Shown: positions 27,672 through 37,205 of the stretch, piece after piece | Layout of the letters: every line of letters begins with the position of its first letter | Numbering within the stretch: position 1 is the first letter of the stretch | Origin: Nocardioides deserti | GTDB lineage: Bacteria > Actinomycetota > Actinomycetes > Propionibacteriales > Nocardioidaceae | DNA: 64,000 bases | Assembly (NCBI RefSeq): GCF_014266025.1 | Contig: NZ_JACMYC010000002.1 | Location: 124,001 to 188,000 of the forward strand | Reading direction: 5' to 3' | Position numbers and translations under genes: made by a program | Notes under the pieces: generated by a model | Databases searched by the model: none | What the model saw: the letters and a program-made list of their open reading frames with translations, nothing else | Told to the model about the DNA's origin: nothing

Positions 27672-29822
27672 GTGAGCACTCGGCGGCGCCTGCGGACGAT
27701 CGCCGGCCTGGTGGTCCTGCTCGGCGCGCTGCTCGCGGTGCTGCCGGCCCTCGACGACGCGGCGGCGGGCCGCACGCACCGCGCGCCGGTGCTGCTGGTC
27801 GGGCCGGAGGTCGTGGTCGGCCCGCTCGCGGACGACGTCGACGCGCTGCCGGACGCACCCTTCGACGCCGCGCCCGCCGACGACCGGGCCGCGGCGGAGC
27901 GGGCACTCGCCGACGGCGACGTGGTCGCCGTGGTCGTGGTCGACCTGCGCAGCACCGAGGACACCCTGCTCCTGCCCCGCCTGCGCACGCCCGAGCTCGA
28001 CCGGGCGCTCGTGCGGGAGGTCCGCGCCGCGGAGGAGCGCCGCGGCCGCACGGTCACCGTCGAGCGGGCCGGCCCCGCCCGCGACGCCCCGGCGTACGAC
28101 GTGCTGGGCCTCGCCGCGGCGGCCGGCGGGTTCGTCCTGGTGCTGGTCGTGTCGCTGGTGTGGGGGCCGTTCGCGCGCACGCTCCCGCGCGGCCTGCTCC
28201 GGCTCGTCGCCGTCGGCGCGCTCGCAGCGGTCGCGGCGGGCCTCGCCCCGCTGCTGCCCGGCGTGCTCGGGAGCGCGGCGGCCGAGGTGGCGGCCGTGCT
28301 GGCGCTCGGGGTCCTGGCCGCCGGGCTGCTGACCCTGGCCCTGGAGGCGTTCCTCGGCCTCGCCGGCCTGCTGATCGGCGCGGCGGTGCTCCTCGTGCTG
28401 CCCGCGCCCCTGCTGGTGGCCGACGACCCCCTGCTGCTGCCCGGACCGTGGGCGGACCTGGTGCGGTGGACCAGTGCCGGGGCGGCGGCCGAGGGGGTCC
28501 GCGACGCCGCGGCCGGTGGCGGTCCCGGCCGTGCGCTGTGGTTCCTCGGAGCGGTCGCCGCCACCGGCCTGCTCGTCCTGGCGCTCACCCGGTTCGACGG
28601 CGTTCGGCACAGCCCCGCGGCCACCGGCTCGGGCCGCCCGGCCGACGACGTGCCCACCAGCGGTCGCTGGCGGATCCAGCTGGTCGCGGTGCTGGCCGCG
28701 CTCGCTGCCGGCACGGTGCTCACCCTGACCCTGCTGCCGGGCGCCGACGGCGCCGACGGGGACACGGCGTACCCGAGCCTCGCCTCGGCCACCACCTGCG
28801 AGCCGACCGGGCCGGTGCGCACCGTCGCCGACCTCAACCGGATCACCGAGCTGCGCGGGTCGCCGCAGTTCCGCGGCGGCGACGTCGGCGCGCAGGCGGA
28901 GCTCCAGGACGGCCGCCGCCTGTGGGTCTTCGGCGACACCCTGCGCGGGACCGGCGGCGAGGAGCGGTTCGTCCGCAACTCGATGCTCGTCGTCGAGCCC
29001 GGCTGCCTGCGGGTCGTGGTCCCGGCCGGCGGCGGTGCGGTGATCCCCGATCGGGACCGCGAGGTCGGGTACTGGCCGATGTCGGTCGTCGTCGACGGGC
29101 GCCCCGGCTACGACCTGGTCACCGTCACCGCCCAGCGCGTGCGGTCCACCGACCGCGACGACGCCTTCGGCTTCGAGAACATCGGCCCCGCCGTCGCCCT
29201 CTTCGTCGTCCCCGAGGGCGGCACCCCCCAGCTCGTCGAGCGGGTCGACGTCGGCCCCGACTCCGCCGACACCACCCGCCCGATGTGGGGGGCGGCGGCC
29301 GAACGGCGCGACGGCTGGCTCCACCTGTACGGCACCGCGCGGCCCGACACCGGGATGCCGACCGGATTCTCCCTCCAGGTCGCGCGGGTCCGCCCCGACG
29401 ACGTGCTCGAGCCCGACCGCTGGCGCTACTGGGACGGCACCGCGTGGGTGCGCGACCCGACCGCTGCCGCGGAGCTGGTCCCGGCCGCGGGCGGAACCTC
29501 CCAGACGCTCAGCGTCTTCGAGCGCGACGGCCGGTGGTACGCCTTCAGCAAGCGCGACGAGTTCCTCGGCTCCGACCTGGTCTTCTGGACCGCCCCCGCA
29601 CCTACCGGGCCGTTCACCGCGCAGCCGCCCGTGGCCGAGCTGCCCTCGGACAGCACCACCGGCGAGCTGCGCTACATGCCGCTCGCGCACCCCGGCCTGC
29701 TCCCCCGGCCGCGGTCGGTGGTCGTGTCGTACAGCCGGAACCGCACCGACATCGGCGAGGTCCTCGACGACCCGCTGCTCTACCGCCCGCGGTTCCTGCG
29801 GGTGCCGCTGCCGGTGGACTGA
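27672..29822 (+). CDS. polytopic membrane protein fused to an extracytoplasmic DUF4185 domain
   Basis: A 716-residue protein from GTG 27672. Residues 1-310 look like an ABC-2/YhgE-type membrane domain: one helix (10-27), an external stretch of about 110 residues, then about five helices between 143 and 305. Another helix at 336-355 leads into a DUF4185 domain (about 385-716) with QFRGGDVGAQAELQDGRRLW, WVFGDTLRG, NSMLVVEPG, FENIGPAVALF, FSKRDEFLGSD and a terminal VVVSYSRNRT. DUF4185 enzymes from mycobacteria and gut bacteria have been assigned endo-D-arabinanase activity (GH183); whether this one cleaves a glycan is unknown. The fusion order is unusual. Confidence 0.82.
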   Translation: MSTRRRLRTIAGLVVLLGALLAVLPALDDAAAGRTHRAPVLLVGPEVVVGPLADDVDALPDAPFDAAPADDRAAAERALADGDVVAVVVVDLRSTEDTLLLPRLRTPELDRALVREVRAAEERRGRTVTVERAGPARDAPAYDVLGLAAAAGGFVLVLVVSLVWGPFARTLPRGLLRLVAVGALAAVAAGLAPLLPGVLGSAAAEVAAVLALGVLAAGLLTLALEAFLGLAGLLIGAAVLLVLPAPLLVADDPLLLPGPWADLVRWTSAGAAAEGVRDAAAGGGPGRALWFLGAVAATGLLVLALTRFDGVRHSPAATGSGRPADDVPTSGRWRIQLVAVLAALAAGTVLTLTLLPGADGADGDTAYPSLASATTCEPTGPVRTVADLNRITELRGSPQFRGGDVGAQAELQDGRRLWVFGDTLRGTGGEERFVRNSMLVVEPGCLRVVVPAGGGAVIPDRDREVGYWPMSVVVDGRPGYDLVTVTAQRVRSTDRDDAFGFENIGPAVALFVVPEGGTPQLVERVDVGPDSADTTRPMWGAAAERRDGWLHLYGTARPDTGMPTGFSLQVARVRPDDVLEPDRWRYWDGTAWVRDPTAAAELVPAAGGTSQTLSVFERDGRWYAFSKRDEFLGSDLVFWTAPAPTGPFTAQPPVAELPSDSTTGELRYMPLAHPGLLPRPRSVVVSYSRNRTDIGEVLDDPLLYRPRFLRVPLPVD

Positions 29823-29881
29823 CGGCCGGACCGACAGCGGCCCCACAGGCGGCCCGCCGGGCCGGGTGGCATGGTCGGGGC

Positions 29882-30319
29882 ATGGAGCGAGACCGCGACC
29901 GCAACGCCCAGGGCCGCGCCGAGCAGGCGCGGCCCCGCGACGAGCTGGGCCGGCCGCTGCCGTACGGCCAGCCCGGCGTCGAGCCGACCTCCGAGGAGCC
30001 GCTCCCCGGCGAGGGGACCGTCGCCTACGCCCGGACGCTGCTCGACCAGGGCCGCCCGTTCGCGGCCCACGAGGCGCTCGAGGTCCGCTGGAAGTCCGGT
30101 CCGGAGGACGAGCGCCCATTGTGGCAGGGGCTGGCCCAGCTGTGCGTCGGCCTCACCCACGCCGCCCGCGGCAACGCCGTCGGCGCGGCCCGGCTGGTCG
30201 AGCGCGGCGCCGGCAACCTCGCGGCGTACGCCCGCACGGCCGGCCCGACCTACGGGATCGACGTGGCGTCGGTGGTCGCGTGCGCCCGGGCGCGCGTCGC
30301 GGACCACGAGGAGCCCTGA
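29882..30319 (+). CDS. DUF309 family protein
   Basis: A 145-residue protein. After a charged N-terminus (MERDRDRNAQGRAEQ) the DUF309 core is clear: LLDQGRPFAAHEALEVRWK, then LWQGLAQLCVGLTHAARGN and AARLVERGAGNLAAYA. The HEALE motif is the family hallmark. The function is unknown; the fold is a small helical bundle. It lies 59 bp after the DUF4185 gene on the same strand and ends at a strong bidirectional hairpin. Confidence 0.88.
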   Translation: MERDRDRNAQGRAEQARPRDELGRPLPYGQPGVEPTSEEPLPGEGTVAYARTLLDQGRPFAAHEALEVRWKSGPEDERPLWQGLAQLCVGLTHAARGNAVGAARLVERGAGNLAAYARTAGPTYGIDVASVVACARARVADHEEP

Positions 30320-30329
30320 TCGCCGGAGG

Positions 30330-30378
30330 CTCCTCGTGGCCGGGCGCCACCCCATCAGTGGCGCCCGGCTCCGAGGAG
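30330..30378. terminator. bidirectional terminator between DUF309 and the LamG gene
   Basis: A long hairpin whose core CCGGGCGCCAC / GTGGCGCCCGG is perfect, extended by CTCCTCG / CGAGGAG with small bulges; the loop is CCCATCA. The stop codons of the two convergent genes lie at either side, so it can end transcription from both. Confidence 0.85.
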
Positions 30379-30380
30379 TC

Positions 30381-33300
30381 TCAGCGCCTGCGCTTGACCT
30401 TGCGGGCCGTGGACGACTTGACCACCGTGGTGTAGCCGGCCTTGGTCCCGACCACCTCGACCACGATCCGCTTGCCCTGGAGGTTGCGGGTCAGCTTCAG
30501 GGTCTTGCCCTTGGCAACCTTGATCCGCTGACCGTTCGCGTACCACCGGAAGCTCAGCCGGGCCCCGTCGGTCCAGGTGCCCGTCTTCGCGGTGAGCTTC
30601 TTCCCGACCCTCGCCTTGCCCGTGACCCGGGGCTTCGAGGCAGCGAGGGTGCCCGGGGCCACCGTCACCCCCGTGGAGGTCTCGGAGGTGGAGACGTGTC
30701 CCTCCTTCGCCCCCGTGACCTGCACGCTCACCCGGGTCCCGGCGTCCGCCGCGACAGCGGTGTACGTACGACCGGTCGCACCCGTGACCGCTTCCCCGTC
30801 ACGCAGCCACTGGTAGGACAGCGTCGCGCCTTCGGTCCAGGCGCCCGGCTGTGCCGTCAGGACCTGGCCCACCTCCGGGGTGCCCGAGATCGTCGGGACC
30901 GCCGAGGCGACCGGCGGGTCGGTGACCGTCAGCACGAACGAGCGCCGGGAGGGCTCGTGGCCCGCGTCGCCGGAGTAGACGGCGTCGACCGAGTAGCTGC
31001 CCGCCGCCTGCAGCGCGCTGGTGGCGCAGAGCGCGGCACCGTCGACGACTGCCGCCTCGCACACCAGCGCCTCGCCCATGAGGAAGCGGACCGTGCCGGT
31101 GGCGGTCGACGGGGTGATGGTCGCCCGCAGCGTTGCCGTGCCTCCCACCGGCGTGGTCAGGTTGCTGGCCTGCACCGTGGTGGCGGTCAGCTGCGGCTGT
31201 TGGGGCTGCTGGGGCGACGACGCTGCCACCACGGTGACGACCTGGACCGCCTGAGCGGTGTTCCCGTTGGCGTCCGCCACCGAGTAGACCAGGGGATAGA
31301 CGCCCGGGGTCAGGGGATCGACCACCCCGACCACCTGGACCTGGCTCGTGAGGTCGCCGTCGGTCGCGTCGAGGGCCGTGACGCCCTGCATCGGGTCGAA
31401 CGCCCCGCCCACCCGGACCTGCGCGGCGGCCGGCACGGTCAGCACGGGTGCGGTCACGTCGGCACCGGCCGCGTTCGCCACGACCACGCCGCCGAACTGC
31501 TGCACCCTGCCCAGGTTGGTGCCGCTGGCATCGCGGCTCGTCGCCAGCCAGCCGTACAGCTCGCCCTCGGTCAGTCCCGTCCACTCGACGGTGGCGGGCC
31601 ATCCCGAGGCGACCGTCCGCTCGCCGATCACGGTGTCGGTCGCCGTGAGGACGGAAAGGCCGTCGGTGGCGAAGCCGGTGGTGCGCGTGGGCAGGTCGAT
31701 GGGCACCGTGAAGTTGTCCTCGGCCCCGTTGTACCGGCCGGACGTGTCGTACTCCGTCGTGCCGAAGTTGTCCAGGTACGGCGAGTACGTGTCGACCGAC
31801 ATCGTCGACTTCTCGATGTCGATCTGCAGCAGTCGCAGGAAGCTCGCTCCCAGGATGATGCCGTCGCCGCCTCCGTAGTCGACGACACCGTCGTCGTCGA
31901 GGTCGACGCCGCCGCCGGGCTGGACCTGGTCCGGCCACACCTCACGGGCGGGGACCCGGTACTCCTGGTAGTCGGCCAGGAGCTCGACCACCCCGTGCTT
32001 GCGGTCGACCGTGACACCGGAGTCGGGCACGACGTTGGTGGCGACACCGTGGATGTGGCCGGCGAGCACCAGGAACACGTTCGGGTTCTTCACCACCACG
32101 CGCTCGTAGAGGGCTCCGCCGTCGCCGGTGCGGCCCGCGCTCCGACCGTCCGACATCGTGGATGCCGAGAGGTAGGCGTGCGTGAGCAACACCCCGCTCC
32201 GGTCCGAGTGGCGCTCGAACACCGAGCTCGCCCAGTCGGCCTCGGCTTCCGTCACGCCGTACGAGAGCGACACCGCGACGAAGTCGAGCCCACCCGCGCT
32301 GAACAGGATGTAGTTGTTGTCGTTGTCCACGCCGGGTGTCACGACGTCGCCGTCCTCGTCGAGCACCTCGTCCCACGGGTGGTAGGACGCGCCGGCCGGC
32401 CAGGCCTGCGAGGCCGCGTAGTAGCGGTCCGGGCCGAAGGTCTGGTTGAAGAGGTTCCCCGCTCCGGTGTCGGTGCCGCCGGCGTTGTCGTGGTTCCCGG
32501 CAAGGACGCTGTTGACGACACCGGAGTCGTCGAGGATCGCCTGCATCTCGTCGGTGAACGCGAACTCGGCGGCCACCTGCTCGGCGTTCTTGGCGCAGAG
32601 AGCGGGATAGGTGGTCATGTTGCTCTCGATGAGGTCGCCCGTGTGGGCTGTGTAGGCGATCTTCCGAGCCTCGGAGTTCCCACTGATCCAGCTGGTCAGG
32701 TCGCTGTAGGCCTGGCGCGCGACGTGCTCGGCCCCGGGGTTGTACTGGGGGCAGACGTTGCCGGCGATCTGGGTCATGTTCTGGGTGTCGCTGAAGTGGG
32801 CGATCGCGAAGTCGTAGTCCTCAGGATCCTCGAAGTGGTCGCGGTTCTCCGGCAGGTTCGCGGAGGCGTCCCGAGGAGCCAGGTCATCGGCGAACGGGTC
32901 CTGGCCGACGACCATCAGGTGCACGGTTCCTTCGTCGACGAAGCCCGGGCGCACGCGTCCCTTGAGCATGGTGTCACCCCCGGCCTCCCCGCGCGCCGAG
33001 GCGAGCTCGACCCACTCCTGCCGGGTGACGTGCCATGCCAGGAGCGTCACCGACCGCGCGGCGTCCACCACGCCGCTCCAGACGACCTCGCGCCTGGCGT
33101 CGGAGGCCGGCACGTCGACGTCGAACCGTTGGAAGACCGTGTCCCGGCTACTCGGACTGTCGGCCAGCTGGCCATCGGGCTCCTGGAGGCCGACGAGCTC
33201 GGAACCCTCGCGGTAGTCGAACTCCAACGTGGTGGGCATCGTGTCCACGACGCCTTGGAATCCCTCGGAGGCACTGGTCACCAGTGCTTCGGTGAAGGTG

Positions 33301-36300
33301 GTGGTCACCCGGCCGCCCGCGGGGTTGCTGGCGATGGCCGACAAGGTCACCTTGCCCGCGCCCTGTCCGGTCTCCGTCCCACCACCGGCAGGCATGACCT
33401 CGGACGTGAAGGACACCCGCCACTTGCGGTTCTCGCCGAGGGGACCGACCGCCGAGATCACGATCTCGTGCGCGCCAGCAGCGAGGCCGGGGCCGACCAT
33501 GTCGCCCGGCTCGATCGGCTCCCCGTCGAGGAGGTACGTCCAGCCGGTCGCTGCGTCCGCGTTCTTGCGGCGCACCTCGAACGGCACGGCCTCCCTGAGG
33601 TCGCTCCCCGTCGCCGGCACGGTCTCGACCACGTCGACCTCGGGGATGTCGGCCGACCCGGCGTGGAGCGCCTTGACCTGGTACGGCGTCAGAGCGGTGT
33701 CCCAGACCCGCGAGGCAGCGACGTCGCCCTCGAAGTTCCAGGCCGCGTTGGCAGGCGAGCCGCCGACCTCGTGAGGGCTCCCGCCCCTGACGTCGCCCTG
33801 CCTCGCGGCGCTCGACGCGAGCTCACCGTTCACGTACAGCTTCCAGGTCGACCCGTCGTAGGTCTGGACGGCGTCGACCCACTCCCCCCGCTTGAAGGGC
33901 GCCGCGATCCAGGCGTTGTTCCGGGTGGTCTGCAGGTTGGCCGTCATGCCGCTGGCCTCGATCCACATGCCGAACCCGCCACCGCTGTTGTTCTGGCACG
34001 TGTACTGCACACCGCTCGGAGCCGATGCCCCGGTGTACCTGAACTTGCACTGCTGGGTGAACGCGGTGGTGGGCCGCACGTACTGGCCGTTCGTCCACAC
34101 CTGGCTGAACCCGCTGTAGCGGTAGGCGCCCTGGTCGCCGTCGAGCCTGGCCACGGTCTGGCCCAGCTCCGCGTCCCGCACGAGCGACGCACCTCCCACC
34201 GCAGTGGCCTTGAAGCCCTGGGCGGCGTCGTCGGCGGTGCCCCGGGAGAAGTCGATGTCCAGCACCGCGGGGTCCGGGACCAGGCGCGGCTGCGTCGGTT
34301 CCAACTCCTTGACGTTGCCCTCGTGCAGGTCCATCACCTGCTCGGCCGTCAGTGCCCGGGTCCACACGCGGGAAGCCGCGATGTCGCCCTCGAAGCTCTG
34401 GATGCCGGTCCCGCCGGGCCAGTCAGCCAGGGTGTAGGGCCGGTCGACGGTGGCGGGCACCAGGATCTGGCCGGTCCGCTCCTTGGACACCGTGAGCTCG
34501 CCGTCCAGGTAGACCTTCCACGTCGTGCCGTCGTAGGTCTGGACCGCGTCGACCCACTCGTCCTTCTGGTAGCGGCTGGCGAGCCAGTCGTTGGTGGTCG
34601 TGGTCCGCAGGGCGCTGGTCATCGTGCTGCCGTTGACCCACATCCCGAACCCACCCGTGCCGTGGACGCGGCAGACCAGCTGGGGCTGGGTCGGCAGGGT
34701 CGCACCCGTGTACCGGAACTTGCACTGCTGGGTGAAGGAGCCGGTCGGCCGCACGTAGTCGCTGTTGGTCCAGATCTCGGCGAAGTCGTCGTAGTGGTAG
34801 GCGTCCTTGTCGCCGTCGAAGCTCGCCACGGTCTGGCCGAGCTCGTCGTCCCGGAGCAGGGACACGCCGTCGACCGCGGTCGCTGCGAAGCCCTGCGCCC
34901 GGTCATCAGGCGTGCCGCGACCGAAGTCCACGTCGAGCACGTTGGGACGGGGGGCCACACCCGGCTCGTCGGGCTCCTCCGGCTGCTGCGGCTCGTCGGG
35001 CTCCTCCTCCGTGCCGGAGATGGCCTTGACCTGCTCGGGGGTCAGCGCCCTGCTCCACACGCGGACGGAGGCGATCTGCCCCGTGAAGTCGAACGCCTCG
35101 CTCCCGGGCGCGAGCGAGTCGCCGATCGTCATCCCACGGGCGGGTCCTGCGGCCGGCACGGCGATCGGACCGGTCCGGGCGAGCTGGCTGGTGACCCGAC
35201 CGTCGACGTAGGTCGTCATCGTGGTCCCGTCGTAGGTGATCACGGCGTCCACCCACGAGCCGGCCGCGAACGGGGTGTTCATCCAGTTGCTCGCGCCCTG
35301 CCTGATGTTGGTCACCAGGTTCGAGCCCTGGAGGTAGGCCATGTACGAGCCGCCGTTGTTGCCACAGATCATGGCCACGTTGCCCTTGGGGGGCACCGGG
35401 CCGGTGTACTTGAACCTGCACTGCATCGTCATCTGCGTCGTCGGACGGACGTAGGCCGGGTCGGTCCAGGACGTGGCGAAGTCGGGGTACCGGAAGGCGT
35501 CGTCGACGCCGTCGAACGTCGCGACCCTGCGGCCCAGCTCGGGGTCCTCGACCAGCGTGGCACCGTCCATCGCCGTCGCTGCGAACCCCTGGGCACGGTC
35601 ATCGGCCGTGCCTCGGGCGAAGTCCACGTCGAACACGTCAGCCGCCGGCACGCCCGGCAGCTCGGGCTCCTCGGGCTGCTCGGGCTGCTCGGACTGCTCC
35701 GCGTGCAACGCGCGCACCTGTGCAGGCGCCAGCGCCGTGCTCCAGATCCGCGACGACGCGACCTGGCCGGTGAAGTCATGGTTCTCGTTGCCGGTGACGA
35801 GCGAGTCACCGATCGTCATCCCACGGGCGGGTCCTGCGGCCGGCACCGCGATCGCACCCGTCCTGGGCAGCACGTTGACGACCTCGCCGTCGACGTACGT
35901 CGCCATCCGCGAACCGTCGTAGGTGATCACGACGTCCACCCACTGGTTCTGGCGGGCCGCGAACGGGGTGTTCATCCAGTTGCTCGCGCCCTGCCTGATG
36001 TTGGTCACCAGGTTCGAGCCCTGGAGGTAGGCCATGTACGAGCCGCCGTTGTTGCCACAGATCATGGCCACGTTGCCCCTGGGGGGCACCGGGCCGGTGT
36101 ACTTGAACCTGCACTGCATCGTCATCTGCGTCGTCGGACGGACGTAGGCCGGGTCGGTCCAGGACGTGGCGAAGTCGGGGTAGCGGAAGGCGTCGTCGAC
36201 GCCGTCGAACGTCGCGACCTTGCGGCCCAGCTCGGGGTCCTCGACCAGCGTGGCACCGTCCATCGCCGTCGCTGCGAACCCCTGGGCACGGTCGTCGGCC

Positions 36301-37175
36301 GTGCCTCGGGCGAAGTCCACGTCGAACACGTCAGCCGCCGGCACCGCTTGCTCCTCCGGCTCCTCGACACCGTGCAGCGCCCGCACCTGATCGGCCGTCA
36401 GTGCCGTGCTCCACACGCGCGAGGCAGCGATCCGGCCCGTGAAGTCGTGGCCCGCGCCACCCGGCGCGAGGGAGTCGCCGATCGTGATGGCCCGCGCAGC
36501 GCCGGCGGCCGGCACGGGGATGGGTCCGGTCCTGGGGAACTGGTGGACGACCTCACCGTCGACGTAGGTCGCCATCGACGAGCCGTCGTAGGTGATCACG
36601 ACGTCCATCCACCGGTTGGCCGCGAGCGGTGCGCTCATCCAGTTGCTGGCCGAGGTCTTGACGTTGCTGACCAGTGCCGAGCCCTGGATGTAGAGCATGT
36701 ACGAGCCGACGTTGTTGCCACAGACGACGGCCACGTTGCCGGTCGGCGGGACCGGGCCGGTGTACTTGAACGTGCACTGCACCGTGACCTGCGTGGTCGG
36801 GCGCACGTACGACGTGTCCGTCCACGAGGTGGCGAAGTCGTCGTAGTGGTAGGCGTCGTCGGTGCCGTCGAAGCTCGCGACCGTCTGGCCGAGGTCGGCA
36901 TCGTCCACGAGGGTCACCCGGTCGACAGGGGTCGCCGCGAATCCCTGTGCTCGGTCGTCAGGCGTTCCGCGACCGAAGTCGACGTCGAACACGTCGGGCT
37001 CGGGGACCTCGGTCGCGGCGGCGGTCGGAGACGCCGCTGCCACGTCCACGACCTCGGCGGGCGCCGCCTGGGTGGGCGACATGGCGAGCAGTCCGCTGCC
37101 CGCCACCGCGAGGGACAGGACCGCTGCGGCAACCGGCCGCCACGCGCGGGTTCGGGCTCTGGGTCGCGTGTTCAC
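30381..37175 (-). CDS. giant secreted protein: five LamG units, metallophosphoesterase, Ig-like tail
   Basis: About 2264 residues from GTG 37175, preceded by AAGGAG; the ATG at 37202 lacks a site. A signal peptide (about 1-38, ending TQA) is followed by five LamG-type units of 220-232 residues each, beginning near nt 36998, 36332, 35642, 34944 and 34270 with DVFDVDFxRGTxDDxAQGF. A linker domain follows, then a calcineurin-like phosphoesterase (about nt 32830-31700) with AHFSDTQN, HTGDLIES, GNHDN, LTHAYLS and AGHIHG metal motifs. The C-terminus has Ig-like domains (TAPVLTVPAAAQ, a Big_3-type unit, two SYQWLRDG/SFRWYANG repeats) and a basic end KRRR. It is probably secreted and degrades or binds an external phosphodiester or glycan. 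Substrate unknown. Confidence 0.9.
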   Translation of the reverse strand: MNTRPRARTRAWRPVAAAVLSLAVAGSGLLAMSPTQAAPAEVVDVAAASPTAAATEVPEPDVFDVDFGRGTPDDRAQGFAATPVDRVTLVDDADLGQTVASFDGTDDAYHYDDFATSWTDTSYVRPTTQVTVQCTFKYTGPVPPTGNVAVVCGNNVGSYMLYIQGSALVSNVKTSASNWMSAPLAANRWMDVVITYDGSSMATYVDGEVVHQFPRTGPIPVPAAGAARAITIGDSLAPGGAGHDFTGRIAASRVWSTALTADQVRALHGVEEPEEQAVPAADVFDVDFARGTADDRAQGFAATAMDGATLVEDPELGRKVATFDGVDDAFRYPDFATSWTDPAYVRPTTQMTMQCRFKYTGPVPPRGNVAMICGNNGGSYMAYLQGSNLVTNIRQGASNWMNTPFAARQNQWVDVVITYDGSRMATYVDGEVVNVLPRTGAIAVPAAGPARGMTIGDSLVTGNENHDFTGQVASSRIWSTALAPAQVRALHAEQSEQPEQPEEPELPGVPAADVFDVDFARGTADDRAQGFAATAMDGATLVEDPELGRRVATFDGVDDAFRYPDFATSWTDPAYVRPTTQMTMQCRFKYTGPVPPKGNVAMICGNNGGSYMAYLQGSNLVTNIRQGASNWMNTPFAAGSWVDAVITYDGTTMTTYVDGRVTSQLARTGPIAVPAAGPARGMTIGDSLAPGSEAFDFTGQIASVRVWSRALTPEQVKAISGTEEEPDEPQQPEEPDEPGVAPRPNVLDVDFGRGTPDDRAQGFAATAVDGVSLLRDDELGQTVASFDGDKDAYHYDDFAEIWTNSDYVRPTGSFTQQCKFRYTGATLPTQPQLVCRVHGTGGFGMWVNGSTMTSALRTTTTNDWLASRYQKDEWVDAVQTYDGTTWKVYLDGELTVSKERTGQILVPATVDRPYTLADWPGGTGIQSFEGDIAASRVWTRALTAEQVMDLHEGNVKELEPTQPRLVPDPAVLDIDFSRGTADDAAQGFKATAVGGASLVRDAELGQTVARLDGDQGAYRYSGFSQVWTNGQYVRPTTAFTQQCKFRYTGASAPSGVQYTCQNNSGGGFGMWIEASGMTANLQTTRNNAWIAAPFKRGEWVDAVQTYDGSTWKLYVNGELASSAARQGDVRGGSPHEVGGSPANAAWNFEGDVAASRVWDTALTPYQVKALHAGSADIPEVDVVETVPATGSDLREAVPFEVRRKNADAATGWTYLLDGEPIEPGDMVGPGLAAGAHEIVISAVGPLGENRKWRVSFTSEVMPAGGGTETGQGAGKVTLSAIASNPAGGRVTTTFTEALVTSASEGFQGVVDTMPTTLEFDYREGSELVGLQEPDGQLADSPSSRDTVFQRFDVDVPASDARREVVWSGVVDAARSVTLLAWHVTRQEWVELASARGEAGGDTMLKGRVRPGFVDEGTVHLMVVGQDPFADDLAPRDASANLPENRDHFEDPEDYDFAIAHFSDTQNMTQIAGNVCPQYNPGAEHVARQAYSDLTSWISGNSEARKIAYTAHTGDLIESNMTTYPALCAKNAEQVAAEFAFTDEMQAILDDSGVVNSVLAGNHDNAGGTDTGAGNLFNQTFGPDRYYAASQAWPAGASYHPWDEVLDEDGDVVTPGVDNDNNYILFSAGGLDFVAVSLSYGVTEAEADWASSVFERHSDRSGVLLTHAYLSASTMSDGRSAGRTGDGGALYERVVVKNPNVFLVLAGHIHGVATNVVPDSGVTVDRKHGVVELLADYQEYRVPAREVWPDQVQPGGGVDLDDDGVVDYGGGDGIILGASFLRLLQIDIEKSTMSVDTYSPYLDNFGTTEYDTSGRYNGAEDNFTVPIDLPTRTTGFATDGLSVLTATDTVIGERTVASGWPATVEWTGLTEGELYGWLATSRDASGTNLGRVQQFGGVVVANAAGADVTAPVLTVPAAAQVRVGGAFDPMQGVTALDATDGDLTSQVQVVGVVDPLTPGVYPLVYSVADANGNTAQAVQVVTVVAASSPQQPQQPQLTATTVQASNLTTPVGGTATLRATITPSTATGTVRFLMGEALVCEAAVVDGAALCATSALQAAGSYSVDAVYSGDAGHEPSRRSFVLTVTDPPVASAVPTISGTPEVGQVLTAQPGAWTEGATLSYQWLRDGEAVTGATGRTYTAVAADAGTRVSVQVTGAKEGHVSTSETSTGVTVAPGTLAASKPRVTGKARVGKKLTAKTGTWTDGARLSFRWYANGQRIKVAKGKTLKLTRNLQGKRIVVEVVGTKAGYTTVVKSSTARKVKRRR
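35271..36344. repeat. near-identical 381-bp segments in LamG units 2 and 3
   Basis: Bases 35271-35651 and 35964-36344 (offset 693) differ at only four positions by direct reading. The other LamG units of the same gene are clearly more diverged in DNA. This indicates a recent duplication or gene conversion of one unit. Confidence 0.9.
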
Positions 37176-37205
37176 GACGTCTCCTTCGTGTGGATCTTCC
37201 ATGGG

